Assembly: GCA_035578155.1 (NCBI GenBank)
Contig: JAPWDM010000007.1
Span: 34,818,413-34,882,412, forward strand
Source: Brachynemurus nebulosus
Taxonomy: Eukaryota > Arthropoda > Insecta > Neuroptera > Myrmeleontidae
Direction: 5' to 3'
Length of the DNA: 64,000 nucleotides
The notes beneath the pieces were generated by a model. The model saw only the letters and a program-made list of their open reading frames with translations. It did not search any database and was not told the DNA's origin. Position numbers and translations under genes: made by a program. Shown here in pieces: positions 24,770 to 36,683 of this stretch (its first letter is position 1; each line of letters opens with the position of its first letter).

Positions 24770-25119
24770 CCCTAAATGACCCAATTACGTCCAAATTCAT
24801 AAATCAAGTTTCATCATCCTGTATCTTTATTCTTGAAACAATTAAAAAATACCATTATTATAAAACTTATTCCGCTAATTACCGTATAATCTACAAAATG
24901 TTGCTATTATAAAAAACATTGAAAAATTAAATGAGAAACTTTTTGTATTTTATTGGCTTCAACTTCACATCAAGAATCTAACGATTAATTAGAATATTAT
25001 ACGAGAAAAAAAAATTTGTAGAACAATCAACTTGCATTGTCTTCATCTAACAAACACAATATAAAACATAATACACACACCAAAAGATGTGTATGGGTAC
25101 AGCAAGAAACGACGGAAAT

Positions 25120-25655
25120 ATTCGAATAGTCGTCGGGGCGCCATCTGATTGAGCGCCGTCTCACTCACGACCGTTTCACGTACGGTATCGTATCCATCCG
25201 TGCGTCTATGCTCCCGTCGAGTTCAATTGTTTAGTTGTTAATTTTCGTGCATCCCGTTAAAGTCGTTGTTTCGACGCGACGCACGTCCCGTTTCTGAACG
25301 CATCCACATACGTCTCTCGTCAATCTGATGAGTGGAATAACTCACTGAGTCAAAACTTAATGATTGTTTCACATACAAAAACAATTTTAACAGTTTCATT
25401 CTTGATGATTTTTACGTGAAAATATTCGAATCGTGAAGTCTGTGTTGTGAAGTTTTTTTTTTTTGGGAATCGTTTCTGGTGCCAATTATTAGTAGTAGTG
25501 ACCGATTAATTAATTCATGTTAATTAAATGTTTGTGAGTGATTTTCAATTAAAATGTAACGTTTATGTGCGACAATCGAAAATAGACATTATATTGAATA
25601 GACTCTTTTGCCGCCAAATGTTTTCAAGTTGACTACGTCACAATAATCAGGTAAC
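25120..25655 (+). promoter_or_regulatory. CpG-rich promoter-like / possible 5' exon
   Basis: Between 25125 and 25320 the sequence is rich in CpG (GTCGTCGGGGCGCCATC, GACGCGACGCACGTCCCG), in contrast to the surrounding AT-rich repeats. Downstream, CAG|GTAACG at 25650 resembles a splice donor. It could be the promoter and non-coding first exon of a gene whose coding part lies outside this window. No ORF, TATA box or clear initiator supports it, so this is tentative. Confidence 0.3.
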
Positions 25656-26161
25656 GTTCAAACTCTACGCAACAATGGTTTGTCCCTGCTTTCAATTTAA
25701 ACGTGTTGTATAATTTTTAATTTTGACACTTGAATACCGGCTGTGACTTGAATATACGCGTACACATACATATATTATTGTACGTCATTTCCCGAACAAA
25801 CGATTAAGCCGTATAATATTTTATGGTAGATTTAAATTTCGCGATGCGAACGTAACGCTAGCAACGCGTAATACAAATTATCCTTGTTAAAATTTAAATT
25901 TTATTCAAAAGAAAGAAAAAATGTTCCGTTAAAAAATAATATTGAAAATTTCAAGTGTTAACCCGTTGAATACACGTAACACTGTAGAATACTTAACAAA
26001 ATATGGCTCAATTCAATCACTGCTAACAGAGCAAGGCGCTGATTTACTAAAGAGTTTATTAATGCAATTAGTTTTAGTACTCACCCACTATAGATTTTAC
26101 ATATTACTATCAGTCATAACTAAATTAAATCTAAACAATTAAATGAAATTAATTAATTGCT

Positions 26162-26340
26162 AAATACCACTTTTATTGTGTTCAACTCTTATAACTTGTT
26201 TGATAATGATCATATTGAATGAAACATTTCATACGATGTTAACATAATAAAAGTGGTGTTTTTGCAAAGTAAAGTGTTTTATTTATTAATAGAAAATATG
26301 GAATAGTATAAAGTAACGCTCAAATCTATTAAATTTGAAA
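26162..26340. repeat. Degenerate hairpin repeat, Z family copy 1
   Basis: Arms 26162-26204 (AAATACCACTTTTATTG...) and 26218-26261 (...AATAAAAGTGGTGTTT) are imperfectly complementary. The loop retains GATAATGATCATATTGAATGAAAC, a decayed version of the motif in 61689-61872. Downstream, ATGGAATAGTATAAAGTAAC (from 26298) matches sequence at 61660-61684 (minus strand) and 63836-63870. Confidence 0.7.
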
Positions 26341-27237
26341 TCTTAGTTACACTAGTTTCATTAGATAGAATAAAACTGCAGCAAAATTGTGTTTACGTTA
26401 TCTAGAGTAGGCGTAAAATAACTAAATTGTTATCAAAAGCCGATAAAAACTATGTTCACAGTTTGAATTTTGTTTTTTGTATGACTTCAATATTTGCTGC
26501 ACAATTTTCTCGTTTTCTAATTGTTTTGCTTCGTGGCTGCGTAGACTTACTCGTATTGAGCCATTTCGATGTTTTAGAAGGGTGTTTCAAAGGGTTAACA
26601 AAAAAAAAAAAATATTGTTTTTCTGTAAAAACTTTCTTGTATCCCGACAAAACAGTTGAAAAAAAAACTATAATTCAAAAAACAAATATTTTAATGTTTT
26701 TGTAAGTATGTGAAAACACAAAAAAATTTTCTTTGCTGTTGAAAAATCGTATTTTTATTATTTTCCAATGATTTTTTTTTTATGTTTATATATATCATAT
26801 ATGATTTTTTTTCTTTTATGTTCAATAAAAAAAACTGAACTGACTTAAAAATATTCGAATTTGAAAAAGGATAAATTTGGCCCCGCTGTAACCAAATTTT
26901 ATTACCGATTATTCATAGTCCCTTTTGACGATCACACATGAAAATTTTTTGTTATAAAAATATGTTTATGAGCCAATAGATTTATATTGCCGATTTTTCA
27001 TATTAATAAAATAAGGCAAAACATAAAATAAAATTCTAATATCATTAAAAAGCAATTTAAATTTGGTAAACAATTTGTGTGTATTTATGATTATTTTTTT
27101 TACTAAATAAAAAATTGCTTGCGGCAAATAATCCACCAATATATTAGTTACATAGAATATCAAATCATGTGAATATTGTTTTTCGAATTTTCAGTTAAAT
27201 TCTTGGACTCGACTATTCTTGGAATCGTTGAATTCGT
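26341..27237. other. No gene recognised
   Basis: AT-rich; frames at 26427-26705 overlap on both strands and look like chance. A small near-palindromic TATATATCATATATGATT is at about 26787-26805. Confidence 0.45.
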
Positions 27238-27239
27238 TA

Positions 27240-28156
27240 TAGGGCAATTCCATGAAATTATGGAATTTTAGTGAAAATTAAAAAATGAAAATAATTAATC
27301 AAAATCATGCCTACTTGATACTCAAAAAACTAAATCACTGATATACAACGTTTTTTTTTTATTTTTTTACCTTTAATTGTTTTATTTTGTAAATTTGGCT
27401 TAAAAATTTATTACTTAATAAAAAAAATACTCTAGTAAAAATTTATTACTTAATAAAAAAAAAAATACTGTAAATAACTAATACTGTGATTTTTTTCAAA
27501 TGGATATTAAAATACAACTAAATTTACCTTTTTCTTTATGCTGAAATAATTACTATGCTCGTTTTATTATTTTGATTTTTTGTCAAGCTACGAATTCGAG
27601 TAATGGAGGCTATCAAAACCGACAGACGTTTTTTTAATTACTAAAAACAAACTCTTATCTTTGTTATCTATCATATTTTCCAAAAAATTAAACTAATAAA
27701 CTACTTACTTTTTAATAAAACTTATTTTAAAGTGACTGTAATGTAAGTGACCAAAGAGGTGTAATGTAAGTGACCGATTAAAACTTACATTTTTATCAAA
27801 AATATATAATATCTTATGAAATTTATTATTAAAATAATTTATTGAAACATTATTTGTTTAAATTTACTTAAATGAAGCTGTTTGCTATCAAAACAAAACA
27901 TAAAATTCTCATTGTGTACAAGATGAGAAATTATGTTCCTTTTTGAGTAATGTAAGTGACCGCACCTACTTTATCTTCATAAAAAAAGTTTATATGCATT
28001 TTTTGTTATTTGATTTCCTTCATTTAAAAGTTCAAATCGTATTCGATTTAATTTGACTAAATTTTAGTGGATTTACTCATTAAATACGAAAATTCAGAAG
28101 ATTTTAATCCCAATTTTAAATCAAATTGTAATGAAAGTGACCGTGGAATTACCCTA
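27240..28156. mobile_element. TA-flanked MITE with reiterated GTAATGTAAGTGACC
   Basis: TIRs TAGGGCAATTCC (27240) and, on the other strand, TAGGGTAATTCC (from 28156), each next to TA. The 15 bp motif GTAATGTAAGTGACC occurs in the same orientation at 27738, 27761 and 27947, and as GTAATGAAAGTGACC at 28128, where it abuts the right TIR. No transposase. Same design as 12920-13777, 50256-51142 and 56147-57437. Confidence 0.75.
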
Positions 28157-28158
28157 TA

Positions 28159-28973
28159 ACAGAAGTTCTAGTATCCGAACTTCTGAATTGTCACTGTATT
28201 TTTTTAAAACAAATGAAAAACTGCTGAGATCATTTTTAAATGTGAACTCGTATTTGGAAAGTTTTTTACTTGATTTTATTTGAATTAAATTTGAATCCCA
28301 CGTGAAATAAGTTTCCACTGTGAATAAAATTGTGAAATATTATTTATTTTGGGTTTTTCGAGAGTGCTTCGCATGTTTGATTAAAGCTACTTACTCATAA
28401 GTTTTTGAAAGTTATATGAACGTAATAAAGGTTTTTTATGAACTATCTTAACAGTTGCCTCATTTTCTTATAACCCTTACAACACAGAGTGTTACAGAGA
28501 ACGTCATACATCTCAAAAAATTCAGAAATAAGATTTGAGTTATGAGTAAAAGTGACTAAAATGGTCTAGAACAGCATTCCGATATAATAATTAGAGCCGG
28601 AATACTGTTTTCGAAGAAAAATACTTTTGCTTCATTCAGAATTGCATTTTTTTAGCTGAAAATGTTCAGAAACGCTTTCTATGATAGAATAGGGAAAATT
28701 AAAAAATTATTACACAAAATATGGTCATTTCTAATGTATATCTTATGAGAAAAATGATTAGAAAGAGTATGAAATATTTTAGGGCGAAGATTGTGTCAAT
28801 AGTATGCTTTGGAAGCCGTTTAGGAAGTCTTTCATTTTGAAACTTGTATAAGAAATCGATTTTTTTTGATCCAGCAAGCTAGAATATCACTCAGTCATTT
28901 CTCTGAAACTATTTTGGTCAACAGTTTCGTGAAAATTAGTAAATTTCTAGCAAATTTATTTGTTGGTTTAACT
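28159..28973. other. No gene; one small hairpin
   Basis: AACAGCATTCCG and CGGAATACTGTT (28569-28613) can pair with a short loop. Otherwise AT-rich with no recognisable feature. Confidence 0.45.
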
Positions 28974-29299
28974 CAGGGGTTCCCAAAATGCGACCCGTGA
29001 ACCCTAAAATACGACCAGCTATCTTAAAAATAACGAGACAGTATTTATTTTTCGATCAGTTTTCCTATAACACGTAAGATTTTTCCGAAAGTGTGCAGCT
29101 TGAGTTGATCGAACTACAGGCAAAATGTTGAAGCTCATGTACATTGCGCGCACACACAATATTATTGACAATAATTTATTCGTAATGTTCAATATTTTTA
29201 TCAACTTTGTTATTAATTTATCTTTTTTTTTTTTGGTTTTGATAAATAATTTTATGTTTATAATTTGGTCCATCGACTCAAAACTTTGGAAATCTCTTG
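28974..29299. mobile_element. Probable degraded hAT MITE
   Basis: The left end CAGGGGTTCCCAAAATGCGAC is typical of hAT TIRs. On the other strand the right end reads CAAGAGATTTCCAAAGTTTT, a plausible diverged partner. The 8 bp flanks do not match convincingly, so the boundaries are uncertain. Confidence 0.45.
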
Positions 29300-29379
29300 T
29301 TCAAATGAATCTAAGAGTATAAATTGGAAACCTAAAGTCAACAATTACTCCGTACCAAATTTACATCTTTAGTGCCAGT

Positions 29380-29954
29380 CAGAGGCGTAGCTACCGCCGT
29401 ATCAGCCGTATCAGTGATACGGGGCCCCCGGGCTACAGAGGCCCCTAACGTGTGTAAGCAAAAATTAGTAAAATGTTATCCATAATGTCACTTAATCTCG
29501 TGCTTCCCGGGAAAAAAACATATAAAAAAAACTGTCATACGTGCCTATAGAGTTTTCACTTCAGAAATGAAAAAAGTCAAAAAAGCAATCTCTTTTTTCC
29601 CGGGTTAATTAATTAAAATTCCCGGCTTAAAAAATTATCTAAGGACTTCGATGGGGCAGGAACGGCTATCAGACTTGTTACTATTGTCTATAGAGGCAGA
29701 AATTTAAAAAAAACTGAAACCATCTTCAGCTATAGATGATTTAATAAATCAGTTTGCCGAAAAAAGGCAAGAAAAGTGTATATTTAATTTGAATTGTTTG
29801 GCTAGCTCAATTTCTAGGAGGAAGCGATAACTTATAATCAATAAATATTTATTATGCAAGCATTTTTGTTTCTTTTGTGAGAAATCTTTACCCTTCATTT
29901 GGGCCCCGCAACTAATTTTGATACAGGGCCCCTCCAAGGCACGCTACGCCACTG
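29380..29954. mobile_element. hAT MITE with perfect 8 bp target duplication
   Basis: The ends CAGAGGCGTAGCTACC and, on the other strand, CAGTGGCGTAGCGTGCC are TIRs. GTGCCAGT is duplicated exactly at 29372-29379 and 29955-29962. GC-rich subterminal blocks with GGGGCCC and GGGCCCC follow each end. Internal sequence is non-coding; the 62-codon minus-strand frame at 29749-29937 has no transposase motif. Confidence 0.92.
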
Positions 29955-29962
29955 GTGCCAGT

Positions 29963-31664
29963 CTTAAATAAGAGAGAATTATCGACAAAGTAGCTAACTT
30001 GTCTTTACAATGTCACATATATACGTATATTTCAACTAGTGCTAATTTTATCATTTTAAGATAGCATATGTGCAGATTAGTGGGTTAAATGAATTACCAA
30101 GAACCAAGAGTGCACATCTAGGGAAACTATGTCAACCACTTGTAGTTGAGCGACCACATACATATATGTAACATTGCTACCAATTTTATTAATATGTTCA
30201 CAAAGCACGTGTTTTAAACACGTAATTTCTTCCACTATCATTTTAACTTCTATCATCTTCTGACTGTTGTGTTGTCCACTCCAAGTCACGGAGTAATGGA
30301 GACACAGCAACTATCTCTATCATGAAATCTGCAGTGTGCATTTTTGTGTACCTAAGGCTACTAAGTAGTCACTCGCTCAGTGGCACTCACTGAGTATAGG
30401 TCAGTCAGAAAACAATGGATTGGATTGTTATGTTGGTTGTGTTGACATTGTGATATTACTGATACGGATGCGAATACGGTCACGTGACGGCCACCACTAT
30501 CTTAGATTACGCACACATACACAGTTTAGCGCGCCAATACAAAGTAAACACCGTGCACGTATATAACATATTTTCTATCTCTTACTGGTTACACTGGTTC
30601 CAGTAGTATAGAGATAGATATGTTGTCTCTGCCTTACACTGTGACTCCAAGTGCTAGGTCTTTATAATCAAAAAACAAAATAAAAGTGAATTTCTTTTAT
30701 TTCGAAAGCATTGAAAAACTCAATTGAGTACAATTGTTTTCAAAAAGCAAACAAGAAATAGGAGGACGACTTAACAGTTAGTTCAGGTCCGGAAACGAGT
30801 TGAGTTGTCAAAATTATTCGTCCGAAATTTGTCTACATAATCTTCAGTTCATATTTCCGAAATTATACATGTTTTTAAATTGCAAAATCACGATTTTGCT
30901 TGAAAAATATGCAATATTATGCCTCAATAAAAATTTCAATTTTGAAATTAGAAACATCCGTTTAAAATGTATTACCGTTTCTCTCACTCTCACACACAAT
31001 GAATTTTGAATAATATTAATATTAGAGATATGACATCTGTTTCACAGATAATTTGTATATTTTGAAATATTATAATGCAAATATGGAATTTTTTTTACAA
31101 AATTAATTTTATTTGTCAACATTTGCAACTTTTACAGTATTTTCAATTTAATTATCTATCAAAAAAAGTTATTTTGTGTATTTTGCTATTTTTAATATAT
31201 CATTTTATTATACTGGGTTCTGATAGCAGATCAAAATATATGGAAAAAGTTTATTTGGATAATTTTTTATATTTTAAAACATAGCTCTTTCTTATTCATA
31301 AAAACAATGTCGGTTTAAATTCCGGGTGAATAATTTTGACCACTCAACGTCTTTCTGAACCTGGACTTAACAGTACTTTCATCGAGAAAATGAAGAAAAC
31401 TAAATGAAAAATGTTGGAACATCTTACATTTGTAACTAATTGTTGCTCTTTGTCAACATTTGGCGTACACTTGGACGAGCACACACGACATAACACAGTT
31501 TTGACAAGAGGTTTCAAGTGATTTCAAGTGTCTGGCGATTATCACCGCTTGTCCGTGCGGTGAGATGACGTGACGCCATCCACGCAGACAATCATCGACC
31601 AAGTTGCAAGTGGTGGTGCTTGTTCAATATATTGTGTTAAATTTTTGAAAAACATTGTACATAA
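29963..31664. other. No gene recognised; mixed-composition spacer
   Basis: 30340-30660 is less AT-rich and contains CACGTGACGGCC and AGCGCGCCAAT-like phrases, and a hairpin TATCTCTTACTGG..CCAGTAGTATAGAGATA (30578-30622). 31480-31620 is also less AT-rich. These might be regulatory but nothing decides it. Confidence 0.4.
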
Positions 31665-33200
31665 CGCTCCATTATTGCAATAGTCGATTATCTGGGAGAC
31701 ATCAACTTTTGAGATATTCAAGTTTAAAGTTTTTTAGAATATATTTATTGTTTTTTGAGAGTTATTTGAAATCCAATTTTAATGCAATTTTGACAGAAAA
31801 CTCTTTAAATTCGATATTAAATAATACAATAAAAATTAAAAGAACTATTAGCGAATTTCCAGAATGGAATTCAGCTATCAGAGCCACAGTCATGACGCGA
31901 CTTGAGCCTGGGACTATGGCAGAAATTTGTTTTGAGGTCCCTGGAAACCGAAAATAATATTCACTAAAATTTATATATTTATATATGTCCGCGCGATAAC
32001 TCTCGAACGAAGTATCCAATTTTTACAAAATTTGGTGAAAACATTGGAAGTCCCAAACCCTTGGATGAGTTCGTCAGCCAGACATGTCGGATGCCAGGAA
32101 CATGCTGTTTGTTCTTGTAAAAGTTTTTTGCCAAAATTTCCACTTATTTAAAAATTTTTGCAAAATTTTTTTACAACATTTAAAAGAGGAGAAAAAATTA
32201 CATAAAAAGGTCTTTAAACTATTATTCTATGTCAACTAGTTTCCGAGAAAAACTAATTTTTATAAACGGAAATTCGCTATGTTATGCAAGATGCTGCGAC
32301 AGGGGTATTTTATTTTATCGGCCCAAATTTTCAAATTTTCCTAGATAACTGACTAGTGCATAAAAATATTTTGAATAGAATTACTACGATGGTAAAAATA
32401 ACCGAATTTTAAAAATGAAAACCATTATTAAGTGAAATAATACCATTTTATTTAACATAAAAATACCAAAAAAATGTTAACAAACTTATCACAAATTATT
32501 CACTAACAAAAACCTAAAATGCATGAACCTTGATAACGACAATTTCACATATTTTACAGGACAGCAAAGATAAAATTTGAGAGCTGGTATTCTCCTATTA
32601 TTATTTTTCTTGAACATCCGGGCAAGTATAGTTAAAACGTAGTGAAATTCTACTGACATAATTAATTAAAAAATTGATTAAATAGCATTATACTGATCAT
32701 AAAACGATGCATTTTGTAATACATTTACTACATAGTTAATATTTTCCTTGTTTGATTTGACATAACGAATTTGAAAAAATCAGTTAAAGTTAGACATTTG
32801 TTTAAGAAACACAATAACCTACAGAAACTAAATCATTACAATTAATCATGAAGACGTTAAAATTTTAAAATTCAGTTATGTTGTTTAGTTTGTAAAATTT
32901 GCAGAATTTTTTTTGCTTCAATACTCGGATAAAATGCAGTAACTTAGTATTGTAGTAAAAATAAATTGAATTTGTTGCTTCAACAGTACGGTTATATCGA
33001 TATACCTTAGTCTTGCAACAATTAAAATTTAAATTTACTAAAAGTGTCATACAAGGATATCGATTATATTGGTAAAAATATTAAGCTTAGAGCTTAACTG
33101 ATCGTGGCATCTGAAAGATACGCTTTTCCTCTTTCGAATGATGTAGATAACTCAATGACGTAATTTTGCCCAGATAACCGACTATTGCAATAATGGAGCG
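31665..33200. mobile_element. TIR element or facing pair of TIR fragments
   Basis: CGCTCCATTATTGCAATAGT at 31665 (followed by CG-TTATCTGGG) is mirrored by the complementary sequence ending at 33200. A third, degraded inverted match (CCTAGATAACTGACTAGTGC) lies at 32334, just after DINE-like copy C. So the original element may be 31665 to about 32360 with copy C inside, and 33200 a second partial copy. No transposase seen in either reading. Confidence 0.6.
31849..32309 (+). mobile_element. DINE/Helentron-like element, copy C
   Basis: Full-length: TAGCGAATTTCCAGAATGG start, block 1 ending TTCACTAAAATTTA, a short degenerate TA tract (about 31971-31987), then CGCGATAACTCTCGAACG, block 2, GGAAATTCGCTATG, a GCAAGATGCTGC hairpin and GACAGGGGTATT. 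Same strand as D and E, opposite to A and B. Confidence 0.75.
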
Positions 33201-34654
33201 ACAACATTTTTAAAACAGCAATTAAAAACACCCGAATGTAACTCCTTACGATTATATCCTTTCTTGTTTCTTTTGTTTTATTTTTTAAGTATTTTGTTCC
33301 CTTACATTTCGACAAGTTAAAAAGTTTACATGGCAACTGTCGAATTTTTATTATTAGTAAAAAAAAATCAAAACAAAAGTTACCGTTTTTTTTCCGTCTG
33401 TTCTTTTGTTCTCCACGTTTCCACCTTTGTGTTTTGGTGGTTTTTTTCAAATCCACCCATTGTATTTTTTCATGTTAACACGCTTTCATTCACGGTTTGA
33501 ATGATTATAATGTCGCTTTTTGTTCGCCGTGCACCAGGTCAAAAATTTCCCACACGTTGGACGTTCCGGAGTGGCGAAACACGAAATATACAAATATCAG
33601 TAAATCATCGAATAAATATAATTTTTCTTAGTTTACAATTTTCTTTTTTTCGCTCTTGCTATTTTTATTTTGGTTTGCGTTTTCATTCGACGCGTTCCCC
33701 TTTCCACGTCAGTTTCTTCTTTCAATTGTAAATTTATTTGTCTGTCTTTCTGAATGATAAATTTTATTTTAACTTAATTTTCGCCACAAAAATATCTACT
33801 TTTTTTATAATACAAAAATATAATAATAAGTGTATTATTATTTTTTTATACAATCAAATATATAAGGATGAATGAAAAGTTATTAACTTTCAAAACTAAT
33901 CGAAATTCTCAAACTTGATACTTAAAATATGAGAATTTGGAAGAAGTGGGCTGAACGAAGAGTGCTTACCGTCCTCATTACAGATTAAGTATATTTAGCA
34001 CTTTATTCGATTCCTTTACTTAAGACAGTGCTCATAAAGTAGACGCAAGAATCGCTCACAGAACTATCTCAAACGGATTATGTAACCATTTGGTCACACA
34101 CTTAAGAAATGTGTTAGTGCGTTAAAATGAGTTAATTTTCATATATTCCGGACTTAATAGGAAGCAAATTACGTTCTGTCGAGAGGCGTGAATTCATGGA
34201 GGGGCAAAGGGGCTTACAACAAGTTAAAATGAGACTACGTGTGGACGCTCACTAAGTACTTTAACATAATTTCAAAGGATTTCAACATCTGCATCATTAA
34301 ATCCTTGGGAAAATCAATCAATCAAAGTAGTTTATTTAAACATACTAGCGTATATGTAAAAGACATCTGTACTATTACGGTGATAGCGGGATGAAATACT
34401 TAAGAAATAGCTTTTACTACAAGGTAACAAGAACTTCATCAAACAGAAATATTCTAAATTGTTCCGATTTTGTAATTTTGTATCGGTTAAGAATTGCAAT
34501 TCGAGACTGTGGGAAGATTTCTTCACGGGAAATATTCCTGCTTTCATACTTCAAAATATTTTCTACTATTTTTAGCATATTTTGAATGAGTACCTCTACA
34601 AAAACAATCACCACTGCTGGCAAAAAAGATAAACTAGAAATGTATTTGGCACGA
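33201..34654. other. No gene recognised
   Basis: The 120-codon minus-strand frame 33094-33456 crosses the TIR at 33200 and has no domain; I treat it as chance. Otherwise AT-rich. Confidence 0.45.
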
Positions 34655-35114
34655 GTACGATATCCGAGGCGACAAAATTTGACAAGCGGATCTGATAGAT
34701 TTTGGCATTCTAAGCAAAAAGTAAAGAGTAAAAAATTTTAAAATTCGCCCTAGTTTTCGAGATATCGATCGTTAAACTTGTATTTAAGTTGTCATGAAAT
34801 TCGGATATATTTTATTTGTGTATGGTGTAATATTTTGGTGAAATATATTTATATCAAAAATCGAAGTTTATTGTCTAAATTGGCCTAACCTTCGGGCAAA
34901 GGGTAACCTTAACTAACCTCACCACTTAGATTTTATACTAAAAATCGAAGTTTATTGTCATAACTAGCCTAACTTTCGACCTTAAATACAAGTTTAACGA
35001 TCTATATCTCCAAAACTAAGGCGAATTTCAAAATTTTTTACTCTTTATTTTTTGCTTAAAATGCCAAAGTCTATCAGATCCGCTTATCAAATTTTGTCGC
35101 CTCGCATATCGTAC
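34655..35114. mobile_element. MITE with ~145 bp TIRs and internal direct repeats
   Basis: The ends GTACGATATCCGAGGCGAC and, on the other strand, GTACGATATGCGAGGCGAC pair along about 145 bp (34655-34800 with 34975-35114). Between them, AAAATCGAAGTTTATTGTC occurs twice in direct orientation (34857 and 34939, about 82 bp apart). Non-coding, with no clear target duplication. Confidence 0.8.
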
Positions 35115-36607
35115 ACTCCCCAAGTATTTAATGATTGTTCGCGTTGATATTTCTATTTTCCACAAGAAAAATTCCGGTCACTTTTTTTTTCACTCCACCA
35201 ATTTCGATAAGTGTTACAAGTGCGGATAAATGTTCTTACTTTTATTTTTTTTTATAAAATTCTCACTCACTCAACAAACAACTTCACTGTTTCAATAAAA
35301 TAAAATTTATTAATACTGTGGCAAAACCATTTTCGAAATATGAAAATTCGATTGCGAATGTGAGGTAGGACAATAATGCGTTGTTTTCCATGTAAATAAG
35401 AATGATGAAAATACATACAAAATTGGTCGGATATAAAAAAAAAAAAATATAACGCAAAAAATACAGTCTTTTTATTGTCACGTATGAATAAAAAAATAAA
35501 AATTGTGTTCAAGACCAAGAACGAAGTCGGCCATCAATGGATGGACGTCATCGTACATACACACTGACCGTGCGTTTTGAATTTTAATGCTCATAGCGAA
35601 AATTAACACTTACGAGCACAATTTGTCTACCATAAGTACGTTTTACAGTAGTAATTTTCAATATTTTTGTCAATATTTATTGTTAGTAATATTGTGACTA
35701 CGTAAAAAACGAAACAAAAAACGATGGAAGCAAGATGAAATTAAAAAAAAAAAGAAAAATAAGTAAAGCAGTCGGAAATGTTAGATATTTCTGGTTACCA
35801 GTTTACCAGAAATGCCTTCTTACAAGGAAATACACCCAGAGTGAAATTCGGGATTTTGATGAATCTTCGCTGGTGTGTAGAATAGACAAAAGTAAGGGAC
35901 CCGTATTTTTTTTATCGGCCATCTTCCACGTTTAGCGGGTCAAAACAGCCCCTAAAGTTGGGGGTTCAAATCGTATTTCTTAAGATATTATCTCGAAAAC
36001 TATAAGAGATAGAGGAAAACTTTAAATTGACGAAATATTACCCTTTGAAAGACCTATTCACCTGTGTAGGTTAAACCACGGCCAGGTTAATAAGAGGGAC
36101 TGGAGGGGTGGAAATGGGGATAAATTTTCTTGTACAGCCTAAACGGTTCAATGTATTAAATTTTTACCATCATAAATAGAAAGAGCACCAAAAATTAGGG
36201 GACACATGTTTTTGCGTTTTTTTGAAATATGTGTGGAATCCAAGCCATATAAGGAAGAATAAAATAGGATAGATTATATTCTATTATTATTGATTGCAAA
36301 TACGTTATATATTTTTTAATTTTTATATTGATTTTCATCATGAAAATGTAAGTTTTAATTTACTAATGTTCGTCATTTTTAAGTGTCTAAATAAATATAC
36401 TTTTTTAATAGAATAAAGTGACCGTAATTTTTTTTCTATAGCCTGAAATCTCCTCTACAAAACGCCGTTGAAAATTTTAAAATTGCTTGAGCGCTTGAAA
36501 AGTTAGAAATTTTTATTTGAAAAATGAGCTTTTTGCTGATTTTTTCCGGTTTTTAGTGTTCTAATGGGTTCTCTATGACCTGAATTTGCTTAAAATTAGA
36601 TTCTATG
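35115..36607. other. No gene recognised; possible degraded repeat 35880-36130
   Basis: 35880-36130 carries phrases (GTTGGGGGTTCAAATCG, TCTCGAAAACTATAAGAG) of a type often seen in degraded dispersed repeats. It is not a tRNA: no cloverleaf stems can be formed around the GGTTCAAATC. Confidence 0.45.
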
Positions 36608-36650
36608 TATACCATTCTCTTCCTTATGAAAAAAGGAAGAGAATGGTATA
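36608..36650. repeat. Perfect 18 bp-arm hairpin
   Basis: TATACCATTCTCTTCCTT and its exact reverse complement are separated by seven bases. A second small inverted pair, GTCGGTT..AACCGAC, follows at 36659-36683. On RNA this would be a stable stem-loop; no poly-T follows to suggest a terminator. Confidence 0.85.
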
Positions 36651-36683
36651 AGATAATGTCGGTTTATTAGTCATAGAACCGAC

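Noticed and set aside
33094..33456. 120-codon minus-strand frame
   Set aside because: It crosses a transposon TIR, is Lys/Arg rich from A/T runs, and shows no domain.
35955..35985. GGGGGTTCAAATCG resembling a tRNA T-loop
   Set aside because: No acceptor, D or anticodon stem can be formed around it; the phrase is part of a degraded repeat.
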